A DNA stretch of 64,000 nt, taken from Fidelibacterota bacterium (GTDB taxonomy: Bacteria; Fidelibacterota; UBA8477; JABMPR01). The notes under the pieces were generated by a model. It was not told the DNA's origin. It was given only the letters and a program-made list of their open reading frames with translations, and did not search any database. Positions 55,633 through 64,000 of the stretch are shown one piece after another. Numbering within the stretch: position 1 is the stretch's first letter; each line of letters begins with the position of its first letter. Where the stretch lies: contig JABHBL010000102.1 in NCBI GenBank assembly GCA_018673925.1, positions 1-64,000 of the forward strand, in the 5' to 3' direction. The position numbers and the translations under genes were made by a program.

Positions 55633-56274
55633 ATGCGCATCATTATTGTAGGACCCCCCGGAGCTGGCAAGGGAACACAGGCTAAACTCATTGTAAAAGA
55701 TTTTCATATCCTACAGCTCTCCACTGGCGATCTATTACGGGACAACCGTCGACGGAATACGCAATTGGGACAAGCTGCCCAAAGTTTTATGGATGGTGGG
55801 AATCTTGTACCTGATGATGTCATCCTGGGCATGGTAGCAGAAGAATTTAAAAAGCCAGAGCTTAAACCCGGTTACATCCTGGATGGTTTTCCACGAACCT
55901 GTCCTCAGGCCAAAGGTCTGGATCAACTCCTGGCAGATCGAGGACTGGCTCTGGATCATGTACTGGTCCTGGAAGTACCCGATTCTGAACTAGTGCGTCG
56001 TCTGACAGCCAGAAGATCTTGCTCGGAGTGCGGCCATATATATAACATGGTATTTAATCCACCCACGGTGGAAGGAATCTGTGATCACGATGGCAGTCCT
56101 TTGATTCATCGCTCAGATGATACAGAGGAAACTGTGGTAAATAGACTTGAGGTCTACAAAAAACAGACAAAACCTCTCATTGATCACTATCAACCTCAAG
56201 GTGTAGTAAGACATATTGATGGCACAGGAGATATGCAGGATATATACCAACGTATCCTTGCCGTATTGAAGTAG
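55633..56274 (+). CDS. adk: Adenylate kinase with zinc-binding lid
   Basis: A 213-residue enzyme (AMP + ATP to 2 ADP). The P-loop GPPGAGKGT (7-15) and the AMP-binding DGFPRT are present. The long LID carries CSEC...CDHD, three Cys and an Asp, typical of structural zinc binding in Gram-positive and FCB enzymes. GGAG lies upstream of the ATG after a 73-base gap, so the gene may have its own promoter. It is followed two bases later by coaE. Confidence 0.97.
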   Translation: MRIIIVGPPGAGKGTQAKLIVKDFHILQLSTGDLLRDNRRRNTQLGQAAQSFMDGGNLVPDDVILGMVAEEFKKPELKPGYILDGFPRTCPQAKGLDQLLADRGLALDHVLVLEVPDSELVRRLTARRSCSECGHIYNMVFNPPTVEGICDHDGSPLIHRSDDTEETVVNRLEVYKKQTKPLIDHYQPQGVVRHIDGTGDMQDIYQRILAVLK

Positions 56275-56276
56275 AT

Positions 56277-56870
56277 ATGTATATCCTCGGGGTTACCGGA
56301 AATATCGGTTCGGGTAAGAGCACGGTCAGCCATCGTCTTGCCCACCATGGAGCCGTTGTATCCCACTCCGACCCCCTGGCAAAAGAAATCCTACAAAACG
56401 ATCCTGAGATTTTAGCCAGTCTGGCTCAGAGATTCGGTACTGATATTCTTAATGAAGCCGGTATCCTTCAAAAACACATTCTAGCTGAACGAGCATTTAG
56501 TACCCGTGATGATCAACTCTTTTTGAATCATCTGATTCACCCCGAAGTCCGTAGAATTACTCTGGATCGTATAGAGATAGCACGGTCTCAGGGGAAATCG
56601 TTGTTTGTGGTAGATGCACCCTTGCTCTTTGAAGCCCATGCTGATAGCATCACCGATGGTGTGTTGGTTGTTGTAGCAGATCGCATGTTTAGAGAGGGGC
56701 GGGTGGAAAGACGCAGCAGCATTTCTAAAGTTGATTTTGAGCGACGCGATGCCCTTCAAATGCCCATCGATGAGAAAATCCGCAGAGCTGATTATGTCAT
56801 CGACAATGATGGTACCCTGATTGAACTATTATCAAAAGTGGATATTTTTTACAAGGATCTTAAGCTTTAA
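56277..56870 (+). CDS. coaE: Dephospho-CoA kinase
   Basis: A 197-residue enzyme for the last step of coenzyme A synthesis. The P-loop GNIGSGKST opens the protein, and the CoaE marks DPLAKEIL, FLNHLIHPEVR and VVDAPLLFEA follow. The family length is normal. It is tightly linked to adk. Its last 11 bases overlap the end of the convergent dgt gene. Confidence 0.96.
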   Translation: MYILGVTGNIGSGKSTVSHRLAHHGAVVSHSDPLAKEILQNDPEILASLAQRFGTDILNEAGILQKHILAERAFSTRDDQLFLNHLIHPEVRRITLDRIEIARSQGKSLFVVDAPLLFEAHADSITDGVLVVVADRMFREGRVERRSSISKVDFERRDALQMPIDEKIRRADYVIDNDGTLIELLSKVDIFYKDLKL

Positions 56871-58092
56871 GGTGGGAATGGAGACGAATTGCATGGTTGT
56901 CGGTCATCCCAGCCACAAAATCACAAATCATGCGCATTTTCTGATTCTCATCAAAATCACCTGATATTCCTGCTGGTAAGGGTAGTGGCTCAAGAACGCC
57001 ACGCTTCTCGAAAACCACATCTCGGTAATAGAGAAATAGTTCTTCAAGAATCTCCACACCCTTTGATTCAGGATTTTTCACATAATCCGAGTTGTATATC
57101 AAATTATAATTCAACGCTCTCAGGGCCATCAGTTCAGAATGAGATTCTTCGGCCATAACAAGCATATATTTGTATCTGGGTGTGTCAATGAAGGGGTCAT
57201 TTACTGCTTCAATGGAAATTGAATATATCCAGCGACCGATGAGCCCTGCGATGAAGCGAGACATGGGGAACTGATTTCTCAATACCTGATCCACCTCTGC
57301 TCGGATTTTCTTGCTGGCTTCAGGATATTGATCATCCCAGAATTGCTCTACCTGCTCAGGTGTTAGCAAACTCTGCTTAACACCATCAAATAGATCTGAA
57401 GTGGTGTATGCGATATCATCGGAGAGATCCATAATGGCACATTCAATAGGCCGAATCTGGGTTCCTTTTTGAGCTAAATCATCTAAACGCTGGTCATTGT
57501 GAACCCAGGATAAAATCTCCTGCTGATCAGGATATAGAAACTTAGCCCCGTTCTTTGTGTGTTCCTTACCAACGATTTTATACTTCAAAATTCCATCCAG
57601 ACAAGCACGGGTGGCCTGCATGCCAGCATTGGTGTAGGATCGACGATCACCCCTCACAATATCCGTCAGGATGCGTAATGATTGCGCATTACCCTCAAAG
57701 CCACCCCAGTTATGCATAAGTTCGTTTAAACGTGACTCTCCCTTATGTCCGATGGGTGGATTCCCCAGATCATGAGCCAGACAGGCTGCTTCCACGAGGG
57801 CAGAATCAATCTCATATTCGGCTGTCAGCAGGTCTGAACTCCGATTGAGATAGTTCACAACAGATCGACCAATCTGAGCTACTTCGATGGAATGGGTCAA
57901 GCGGGTTCGGTATTGGTCAGATTGTCCAGTGACATAAACCTGAGTTTTTCCCTGTAACCGTCGAAAGGCAGTGGAATGTATTATCCGGTCTCGATCAATC
58001 TCAAAGGCATTACGATATTCATTTTCAGGGAGGTGACGTTCCCCCATAGACTCACAATCCCATTCAGTGTAAAAAGTATTTTTTAAGATCAT
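56860..58092 (-). CDS. dgt: Deoxyguanosinetriphosphate triphosphohydrolase (dGTPase)
   Basis: A 410-residue HD-domain enzyme releasing triphosphate from dGTP or other dNTPs. The metal ligands are H in RLTHSIEVAQ, HD in CLAHDLGNPPIGH, and D in DLSDDIAY. FRRLQGKTQV and GGFEGNAQSLRI are typical of the dGTPase family. The ATG has a weak ribosome site. It overlaps convergent coaE by 11 bases. It probably shares a leftward unit with xerD, 80 nt upstream. Confidence 0.95.
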   Translation of the reverse strand: MILKNTFYTEWDCESMGERHLPENEYRNAFEIDRDRIIHSTAFRRLQGKTQVYVTGQSDQYRTRLTHSIEVAQIGRSVVNYLNRSSDLLTAEYEIDSALVEAACLAHDLGNPPIGHKGESRLNELMHNWGGFEGNAQSLRILTDIVRGDRRSYTNAGMQATRACLDGILKYKIVGKEHTKNGAKFLYPDQQEILSWVHNDQRLDDLAQKGTQIRPIECAIMDLSDDIAYTTSDLFDGVKQSLLTPEQVEQFWDDQYPEASKKIRAEVDQVLRNQFPMSRFIAGLIGRWIYSISIEAVNDPFIDTPRYKYMLVMAEESHSELMALRALNYNLIYNSDYVKNPESKGVEILEELFLYYRDVVFEKRGVLEPLPLPAGISGDFDENQKMRMICDFVAGMTDNHAIRLHSHLKA

Positions 58093-58172
58093 AGAATCAA
58101 AATAAACGAGAAATTGCCAGCTACCAATGGATTAGCGTAGACCACTTATGGAGCGGAAGTGAGTGTTTTCGG

Positions 58173-59081
58173 CTATTTACGACGGGCTCTAGGGTGGAAA
58201 CTGCTGTGTACTTCTTTGAGATAGGTGCTATCCAGATGGGTATATATCTGTGTCGTAGAAATGTCCACGTGACCCAACATTTCCTGTACAATTCTGAGAT
58301 CTGCTCCCCCCTCCAGCAAATGAGTGGCGAAAGAATGGCGGAAGGTATGGGGACTCACCGGTTTATTGAGATCAGCCTTTTCAGCTAGCTTTTTAAGAAT
58401 AAACCAAATACCCTTGCGCTGCAGTTGTTTACCTTTATTGTTCAGGAAAAGAATACCCTCGTTAAAGTACCCTTTTTCCAAAGATGGCCGTCCATGTTCA
58501 ATGTATTCAATTAACCATTTCTTGGCTTCACCACCCAGGGGAACGATTCTTTCCTTATTTCCTTTACCCCTTATGAGTATAAGGTCATCATCGATGAGGA
58601 TCTGCTCCATGGTCATATCACATACTTCAGAGACTCGCATCCCAGCGGCATACATAAGCTCAAACATTGCTCGGTCTCGTAATCCCAGGGCTGTCTCTGT
58701 ATCAATGGTCTCCAAAAGAAGTTCAATATCTTCAAAATTTAGAATTTTCGGCAGGCTCGCTGGAAGCTTTGGAGAATCTAAAAATTGCGTGGGGTCTTCA
58801 GACAAGTGCCCCTCCATCACTAAAAACTTATAGTAAGCCCTGAGAGAGGAGAAATGACGGGCTACGCTGGTTTCAGCCATTTTGCGTTTCTTTAACACGC
58901 GGGCATAATCAGTGAGTATTTGATGATCCACTTTTCCAGGAGAGCTGATTTTTTGTGAGGTCAAAAAATCCCAGAAGTCTGCGAGATCATCAAGATATGC
59001 GGCCTGGGTATTTTTAGCCAGATTGCGTTCTATCCGTAGATAGTTCAAGAAATCCTGAAGGAATTGTTCAGAGCGGGTCAT
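58173..59081 (-). CDS. xerD: Site-specific tyrosine recombinase XerD/XerC
   Basis: A 302-residue recombinase that resolves chromosome dimers. Catalytic residues are R149 (GMRVSEV), K173 (GKGNKER), H245 and R248 (HTFRHSF), H271 (LGHVD) and Y280 (IYTHL). It lacks the insert that marks the integron integrase at 387-1436. Length and motifs fit the chromosomal Xer pair; whether it is XerC or XerD cannot be settled from one sequence. Confidence 0.93.
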   Translation of the reverse strand: MTRSEQFLQDFLNYLRIERNLAKNTQAAYLDDLADFWDFLTSQKISSPGKVDHQILTDYARVLKKRKMAETSVARHFSSLRAYYKFLVMEGHLSEDPTQFLDSPKLPASLPKILNFEDIELLLETIDTETALGLRDRAMFELMYAAGMRVSEVCDMTMEQILIDDDLILIRGKGNKERIVPLGGEAKKWLIEYIEHGRPSLEKGYFNEGILFLNNKGKQLQRKGIWFILKKLAEKADLNKPVSPHTFRHSFATHLLEGGADLRIVQEMLGHVDISTTQIYTHLDSTYLKEVHSSFHPRARRK

Positions 59082-59143
59082 GTGAGAATATAGTTAAAAA
59101 GAGAAATTTGGAACTGGAAACTTGGTTGGTGAAATCGAATAGA

Positions 59144-59240
59144 TGTCTTTGCGAGGGAGATTAGACCGAAGCAATCTCCAAATCGTACTATTAGAAAGGA
59201 GCTGAGATCGCCACGTCCTTTAGGACTCGCGATGACAGGT
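59144..59240. repeat. Dispersed intergenic repeat-like element with dyads
   Basis: Starts GTCTTTGCGAGGGAGATT and ends near CTCGCGATGACAGG. It contains the inverted pairs GGAGATT/AATCTCC (around 59155-59179) and GTCCT/AGGAC (around 59215-59226). Sequences of this look (TTTGCGAGGAG...AAGCAATCTC...CGCAATGACA) are scattered between genes in many environmental genomes. Only this copy is in the window, in the 195-base gap between xerD and the GGGPS gene. Confidence 0.55.
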
Positions 59241-59276
59241 GTGGGTCATCCCCGTATGTAATTAAGGTGTACTAAA

Positions 59277-60017
59277 TTAGTTATGTATGGCTTTAGCGAA
59301 AGCTTCCATGAGATGGGAATTCTCAGGATCTTCCAGAACATTGCCTGTCACCACAAATGAAGCGCCTGCCTTCACGAGTGCTTCGGCCACTTCTGGAGTG
59401 TGGATGCCACCACCCACAATAACCGGAACATCGGTGTATGCAGTGACTGCTTTAACCATCTGGGGTGTTACTGAATATTGGGCACCACTTCCTGCTTCCA
59501 GATAGATGAATTTGAAACCCAAATAGTCAGCTGCCAGGGCATGTGCCACGGCAATCTCATCTTTATCTCTGGGGATGGGTTTAGAGCCGCTCACGAACTC
59601 AGCAGTGGTAACTCGACCGCTTTCGATCAACATATAGGCCGTGGCCATGGGTTCGATGCCAAGCTCTCTCACCACCGGAGCTGCTTGAACCTGATCTCCA
59701 ATAAGAAACTGAGGATTACGACCGCTGATAACCGACAGATAAAATACCGCATCAACATGGGGGGTCAATTGGTTCACGTTTCCAGGAAAGAGGATGACCG
59801 GCAGGGTCGCGATTTCCTGAATTCGTTTCATTTTGCGTTGGGCACCCTCACCAAGTATAAGCGAGCTGCCAACCATGATTCCATCTGCACCGGAATCATT
59901 AATCTTCTTAATAAATAACTCGACTTCATCTAAATCCCAACGATCGGGATCTACCAGAACCAGGTAACCCGCTCCTTTTGAAGCCTTGGTTGCCAGCATT
60001 TGATCATAGACGCTCAA
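59277..60017 (-). CDS. Geranylgeranylglyceryl phosphate synthase (group II, PcrB/GGGPS family)
   Basis: A 246-residue TIM-barrel prenyltransferase that couples sn-glycerol-1-phosphate to a polyprenyl diphosphate, the first committed ether-lipid step in archaea. Family motifs are LVDPDRW, GADGIMVGSSL, VILFPGNVNQLTPHVDAVFY, YLEAGSGA, IVGGGIHTPE and FVVTGNVLED. The last three form the phosphate and product site and are complete. The start is TTG at 60017, overlapping the gcvPA stop (TTGA); an internal ATG at 59999 is a weaker option. Bacterial members of group II are known in Bacteroidetes and other FCB lineages, and some FCB genomes have been proposed to make archaeal-type ether lipids. Chain length of the substrate is not predictable here. 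Confidence 0.95.
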   Translation of the reverse strand: MSVYDQMLATKASKGAGYLVLVDPDRWDLDEVELFIKKINDSGADGIMVGSSLILGEGAQRKMKRIQEIATLPVILFPGNVNQLTPHVDAVFYLSVISGRNPQFLIGDQVQAAPVVRELGIEPMATAYMLIESGRVTTAEFVSGSKPIPRDKDEIAVAHALAADYLGFKFIYLEAGSGAQYSVTPQMVKAVTAYTDVPVIVGGGIHTPEVAEALVKAGASFVVTGNVLEDPENSHLMEAFAKAIHN

Positions 60018-61357
60018 ACTGAATATCCTTTCAGGAATGAAACCAGATTATCCATCTCAGACTTGCTGCGTTTTTCAGTCACAGCTATAAGCAATTGGTT
60101 TTCTGAATTCTTATCAAATTGGCTCAGGTCAATTCCCGGGAAAAATCCAGCTTTTGTGGCCTCTGAAACCAAAGTTTTGGCTGAGCCAGGGACTTCCACG
60201 ACAAATTCATTGAAAAAGTATTTGGTCCTCAGTGAAAACCCTGTGAGTTCGTTGATAGCTTCGGCAAGGTAGTGGGCTTTCTGTGTGCTTAACTCAGCGA
60301 CTCTCTTCATGCCATTTTTACCCAGAGTGGACATATAGATACAGGCCGCCAGTGCATTCAGCCCCTGATTTGTACAAATATTTGATGTGGCTTTTTCACG
60401 GCGGATATCTTGCTCTCTGGTACGCAGCACCATCACAAATGCCCGGTTACCATGAACATCGATGCTTTCGCCAGCGATGCGACCTGGAACCTTACGAATC
60501 AGAGGTTCTTTGACAGCCATAAAACCGAGATATGGACCACCGAAACTAAGATGATTTCCAAGAGATTGCCCCTCTCCTACGGCAATATCCACACCCAATT
60601 TCCCAGGAGCTTCCAACAGGTTCAGACTGATGGGATTAACAACTGCAATAAGTTGAGTCTTTTTATCTTCGATACTTTCCTTGATGGCTACCAAATCTTC
60701 AAGATCACCATAAAAATTGGGATTCTGGATCACAACACCGGCAATATCAGCAGTCAGTTGATCAGCCAGGGATTGAAGGGAAGTGACGCCTTCAGTCAGA
60801 TCGACAAACTCAAATTCCAAACCCTGATAATGGGCATATGTTATGGCCACATCGATGTAAACGGGATTCACACTCTTTGAGATTAATATTTTTTTACGAC
60901 GGGTATGACGGGCTGCCAGAAGACAGGCCTCCGCCATGGCACTGGCTCCATCATACATGGAGGAATTGGCCAGATCCATACCGGTGAGTTCACAGATCAT
61001 GGATTGATATTCATACATGGCCTGCAGAGTACCTTGAGAAACTTCAGCCTGATAGGGTGTATAAGCGGTATAGAATTCTGAGCGGCTGATTAAAACATCT
61101 ACAACATGAGGAATAAAGTGATCATAGCTCCCACCACCGAGAAATGAGACATGGGAGGCTGTACTGGCATCACCAGTTAGAATCTTTAGCACATCCTGTT
61201 TATGTTCAATCTCTGATTTTGCTGGGGGTAATGGAAGATCACCCTCAAAACGCAGGCTTTTGGGAATACTATGTAAGAGCTCTTCAAAGGAGGCTATTCC
61301 CACCTCATTGAGCATCTTCAGCTGTTCATCTTCAGTGTTGGGTATGTACTGGTGCAT
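60014..61357 (-). CDS. gcvPA: Glycine dehydrogenase (decarboxylating) subunit 1 (P-protein N-terminal half)
   Basis: A 447-residue subunit of the split P-protein, the PLP-dependent enzyme decarboxylating glycine in the glycine cleavage system. Marks are YIPNTEDEQLKMLNEVGI, YTPYQAEVSQGTLQAMYEYQ, and LTGMDLANSSMYDGASA. The PLP lysine resides in subunit 2 (gcvPB), which is not in this window, nor is gcvT. It lies ten bases after gcvH and overlaps the GGGPS gene by four, so all three are one unit. Confidence 0.96.
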   Translation of the reverse strand: MHQYIPNTEDEQLKMLNEVGIASFEELLHSIPKSLRFEGDLPLPPAKSEIEHKQDVLKILTGDASTASHVSFLGGGSYDHFIPHVVDVLISRSEFYTAYTPYQAEVSQGTLQAMYEYQSMICELTGMDLANSSMYDGASAMAEACLLAARHTRRKKILISKSVNPVYIDVAITYAHYQGLEFEFVDLTEGVTSLQSLADQLTADIAGVVIQNPNFYGDLEDLVAIKESIEDKKTQLIAVVNPISLNLLEAPGKLGVDIAVGEGQSLGNHLSFGGPYLGFMAVKEPLIRKVPGRIAGESIDVHGNRAFVMVLRTREQDIRREKATSNICTNQGLNALAACIYMSTLGKNGMKRVAELSTQKAHYLAEAINELTGFSLRTKYFFNEFVVEVPGSAKTLVSEATKAGFFPGIDLSQFDKNSENQLLIAVTEKRSKSEMDNLVSFLKGYSV

Positions 61358-61367
61358 ATTCGTCCTA

Positions 61368-61745
61368 TCAGGAAATACTGGCGATGTATTCCGCGGCTGT
61401 CATGCAGCTATCCAATTCTGTAGGATCACTCATTTTAATTTTGAGGATCCAACCCTCTCCGTAGGCGTCCTGATTAATTATTTCAGAAGCGTCATCAAGT
61501 TTCTCATTCACTGCTTCTACAGTTCCGCCCATTGGCAATAATACATCAGCTACAGTTTTTACAGCCTCGATGGTGGCGATAGCATCTTCCTTGTCAAATG
61601 CATCTCCAATATCTGGTAGCTCAACAAAAACAACATCACCAAGCTCACCCTGGGCATAGTCGGTAATACCAATAGTGGCGGAATCACCTTCAACACGAAT
61701 CCATTCATGGTCACTGGTATATTTGAGCTCTGCTGGTACGTTCAT
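61368..61745 (-). CDS. gcvH: Glycine cleavage system H protein
   Basis: The protein is 125 residues from the ATG at 61745, which follows AGGAG. The longer frame to 61763 would place its own start inside that ribosome site. The lipoylated Lys is K63 in TIEAVKTVAD. The C-terminal LDSCMTAAEYIASI is typical. It carries the aminomethyl group between P and T proteins. Confidence 0.97.
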   Translation of the reverse strand: MNVPAELKYTSDHEWIRVEGDSATIGITDYAQGELGDVVFVELPDIGDAFDKEDAIATIEAVKTVADVLLPMGGTVEAVNEKLDDASEIINQDAYGEGWILKIKMSDPTELDSCMTAAEYIASIS

Positions 61746-61810
61746 TTCTCTCTCCTCGATCATATCAATTCTATAAAACTTTCAAAAATTACGAACAACA
61801 CCCAAACAGC

Positions 61811-61844
61811 AAAAATCCCGCCGAATCTACGATTCAAAACGGGA
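61811..61844 (-). terminator. Rho-independent terminator after accC
   Basis: On the minus strand TCCCG pairs with CGGGA and, inside it, GAATC pairs with GATTC around a three-base loop, with a small internal loop between them. A T-run follows. It ends the efp-accB-accC unit just before gcvH. Confidence 0.85.
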
Positions 61845-61876
61845 CAATAATTTTTAAATGGATCTTAGATTCAAAG

Positions 61877-63235
61877 TCACTGCTCGCGGCCGGGATCAAA
61901 TTTAAAAGACTCCAGAAAGTGTGTGTCAAAATTACCCTCGCGGACTTGTGCGTTTTCCAGTAATTGAATGTGGAATGGAATCGTCGTTTTGGGACCTTCG
62001 ATAATGAACTCTCTCAGTGCACCTAGCATACGGTCCATGGCTTCTTCCCGATCTCGGCCTGTTGCCACCAATTTTGCTAGCATAGAGTCATAGTGCGGGG
62101 GAATTTGATAGCCACTGTAGATATGACTATCTACTCTTACCCCGCGACCTCCTGGGAAATGTACACTTTGGATAAGAAGAGGCGAGGGTCGGAAATTCAT
62201 AGCGGGGTCTTCAGCATTGATGCGACATTCAATAGAATGTCCCCTTAATTTCATGTTACCAATCCAGTCTGGTAATTTCCCACCAGCATGGCAGCTGATT
62301 TGCTCTTTGACGATATCAATTCCCGTCACTTCTTCTGAGACAGTATGTTCAACCTGAATACGGGTATTCATTTCCATGAAATAAAATTTACCATGTTTAT
62401 CCAGCAAAAATTCAATGGTTCCAGCACCGATATAGTTTACACGTTTTGCACCGGCAACGGCTGCTTCACCCATTTCCCGTCTTAATGCTTCAGATACAAC
62501 AGGGGATGGAGATTCTTCTAATAATTTTTGGTGACGCCTCTGGATAGAACATTCACGTTCACCCAGGGAATACACATTGCCATGTGAATCACCCAAGAGC
62601 TGGACTTCGATGTGACGGGGATTTTCAATGTATTTTTCCAGATATAACCCATCATTGCCAAATGCTGTACCAGACTCTGCTTGCGCCATACCATAAAACT
62701 TGGCAACATCTTCAGATCTGTAAACAACACGCATTCCTCGCCCACCACCACCGGCAGTGGCCTTGAGGATAACAGGATAGCCCATTTCATCAGCCATATC
62801 TCTAGCTGCGCCTGCAGAGCCCAATATTCCCTTGCTACCAGGAATCACAGGAACTCCAGCTGCTTTCATGGTTTCTTTGGCAGAGGCTTTATCACCCATT
62901 GCATCGATCATCCCACCATCGGGACCAATAAAATCGATATTGTGCTTCTTACACATATTGGCAAAATCAGCGCTTTCAGCAAGGAATCCATATCCAGGAT
63001 GAATGGCATCAGCATTGGTTACTTCTGCAGCAGTGAGAATAGCTTGTGTATTCAAATAGCTAAGATTGGATGGTCCTGGACCAATACATACGGCCTCATC
63101 TGCAAATTTTGTGTGGAGTGAAAGTTCATCAGCTTCGGAATAAACAGCCACGCTTTTAATACCCATTTCACGACAGGCACGAATCACGCGTAAGGCGATT
63201 TCACCACGGTTGGCGATGAGTATTTTTTTATACAT
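61877..63235 (-). CDS. accC: Biotin carboxylase subunit of acetyl-CoA carboxylase
   Basis: A 452-residue ATP-grasp enzyme carboxylating biotin on AccB. The opening [20 protein letters not shown], the Gly-rich ATP loop [40 protein letters not shown] and the RINAEDP block are all present. Length is normal. Nine bases separate it from accB. Confidence 0.98.
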   Translation of the reverse strand: MYKKILIANRGEIALRVIRACREMGIKSVAVYSEADELSLHTKFADEAVCIGPGPSNLSYLNTQAILTAAEVTNADAIHPGYGFLAESADFANMCKKHNIDFIGPDGGMIDAMGDKASAKETMKAAGVPVIPGSKGILGSAGAARDMADEMGYPVILKATAGGGGRGMRVVYRSEDVAKFYGMAQAESGTAFGNDGLYLEKYIENPRHIEVQLLGDSHGNVYSLGERECSIQRRHQKLLEESPSPVVSEALRREMGEAAVAGAKRVNYIGAGTIEFLLDKHGKFYFMEMNTRIQVEHTVSEEVTGIDIVKEQISCHAGGKLPDWIGNMKLRGHSIECRINAEDPAMNFRPSPLLIQSVHFPGGRGVRVDSHIYSGYQIPPHYDSMLAKLVATGRDREEAMDRMLGALREFIIEGPKTTIPFHIQLLENAQVREGNFDTHFLESFKFDPGREQ

Positions 63236-63244
63236 AATTTTTTA

Positions 63245-63694
63245 TCAAGGTTCTATGAGAAATAGGGTCTGGCCATACTCAACGGGCTGGGCATTCTCAA
63301 TCTGGATGTCAAGAATGACTCCTGATACTTCCGCCTCGACCTCATTCATGATTTTCATGGCTTCAATGATACAGAGCGTATCACCTTTTTTAACATGATC
63401 ACCCACTTTGACAAAGGCATCTACCTCAGGTGATGGAGACCGATAAAAGGTTCCTACCATGGGAGACTTAATAGCCAATCCTTGCTGTGAACTCTCCTCA
63501 TCTGCGGTTTCAGCGGGAGCTTGAGCCGGGGCGGCTGGTTGTGAAGGAGCTGGGACCATGCCGGAGTTCTGAACTACAACATTCCCACCTTGCCGAGAAA
63601 CACGAATCTTTTTACCCCATCTGCCAACTTCAATCTCTGAAATGGTAGATTTTTCCAGTAATTCGATGAGTTGTTCTATGTCTTTAGTATTCAA
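63245..63694 (-). CDS. accB: Biotin carboxyl carrier protein of acetyl-CoA carboxylase
   Basis: A 149-residue carrier. An N-terminal region ([20 protein letters not shown]) and a Pro/Ala-rich linker precede the biotinyl domain with K114 in EAMKIMNE. The start is TTG at 63694 with AGGAG some 12 bases upstream. It lies 13 bases after efp. Confidence 0.97.
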   Translation of the reverse strand: MNTKDIEQLIELLEKSTISEIEVGRWGKKIRVSRQGGNVVVQNSGMVPAPSQPAAPAQAPAETADEESSQQGLAIKSPMVGTFYRSPSPEVDAFVKVGDHVKKGDTLCIIEAMKIMNEVEAEVSGVILDIQIENAQPVEYGQTLFLIEP

Positions 63695-63707
63695 AATATA
63701 ATTTCTC

Positions 63708-64000
63708 CTAAACCCTCACGCGTTCCAGATAATCCCCCGTACGAGTGTCAACCTTGACTTTGTCCCCGATATTTAAAAAGAGTGGTACTGTTACTTTTAA
63801 TCCGGTCTCAAGAAATGCAGGTTTTGATCCACCAGTGGCAGTATCACCCCTCAGCCCTGGATCAGTTTCTTTTATCTCCAGGATGACATGGGGAGCAACT
63901 TCAACATCAACTGGAGTTGAATCTCTAAACAAGACTTTGATCATATCGTTTTCTTTAAGATAATCTTTAACTGATTCCATGAGCTCAGCGTCAATGGCAA
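63708..64000 (-). CDS. efp: Elongation factor P, C-terminal part (cut by right edge)
   Basis: The last 97 codons of EF-P are visible. The frame is open to base 64000, and the residues before the internal Met at 63980 (AIDAEL) continue the EF-P domain II, so that Met is not the start. [19 protein letters not shown] and [20 protein letters not shown] with the terminal [11 protein letters not shown] are typical. EF-P relieves ribosome stalling at proline runs. Its modified residue lies outside the window. Confidence 0.96.
   Translation of the reverse strand, partial: AIDAELMESVKDYLKENDMIKVLFRDSTPVDVEVAPHVILEIKETDPGLRGDTATGGSKPAFLETGLKVTVPLFLNIGDKVKVDTRTGDYLERVRV

Noticed and set aside
63708-63980. 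EF-P starting at the Met at 63980
   Set aside because: The frame continues upstream in EF-P-like sequence, so this Met is internal and the gene is cut by the window edge.

Overview
The window looks like a Gram-negative bacterium of the FCB group, most likely Candidatus Marinimicrobia (Neomarinimicrobiota) or a close relative. The reasons are exported proteins with the YPNPFNP-type C-terminal sorting domain, a TonB-dependent receptor and PorV/PorQ-like barrel, a bacterial group II GGGP synthase, and efp-accB-accC and gcvH-gcvPA arrangements usual in this part of the tree. The taxonomy is inference. No rRNA or tRNA gene was seen.

Layout. 1-2.3 kb: an integron-type tyrosine recombinase (intI, minus strand), a secreted lipoprotein gene running off the left edge beside a GTTAGATGCA core-like site, and a small membrane zinc-ribbon protein. 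2.3-6.4 kb: a TPR protein with two Fis-like helix-turn-helix segments, a fused oligopeptide ABC ATPase, and a small membrane protein. 6.5-14.8 kb: a leftward metal (probably copper) efflux cluster with a Cys-rich exported peptide, outer-membrane channel, CusB-type adaptor with three metal-binding ribbons, an oversized CusA-type pump, a CopZ-like HMA protein, a DUF6122-like membrane protein and a metal-binding lipoprotein.

14.9-43 kb is an alpha-glucan region. One leftward transcription unit (39.1 to 27.3 kb, closed by a strong terminator) encodes a TonB-dependent receptor, a giant exported protein, a PorV/PorQ-like barrel and an internally duplicated lamin-tail/starch-binding-like protein. 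A second (27.3 to 14.9 kb) encodes a CBM48 esterase lipoprotein, a natural MalE-MalF fusion, MalG, two GH13 amylases and a GH133-type debranching enzyme. A PpiC-type lipoprotein and a third GH13 amylase lie beside them. Together they suggest surface capture and hydrolysis of starch- or glycogen-like polymers, then ABC import of maltodextrins. The importer's ATPase (MalK) is not in the window.

43-49 kb: selD, read through an in-frame TGA as selenocysteine; a pair of heme-c proteins (lipoprotein plus barrel) in overlapping genes; and a CopA copper ATPase. 49-59 kb: small regulators (DUF3467, DksA-like, zinc ribbon), an M23 peptidase, rhomboid, a nucleoside uptake and salvage run (cdd, tdk, nupC, adk), coaE, dgt and xerD. 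59-64 kb: gcvH-gcvPA-GGGPS and efp-accB-accC, with efp cut by the right edge.

Most genes from 2 to 46 kb run leftward in overlapping or tightly spaced operons. Several starts are TTG or GTG, and several signal-peptide genes needed start correction, noted per entry.
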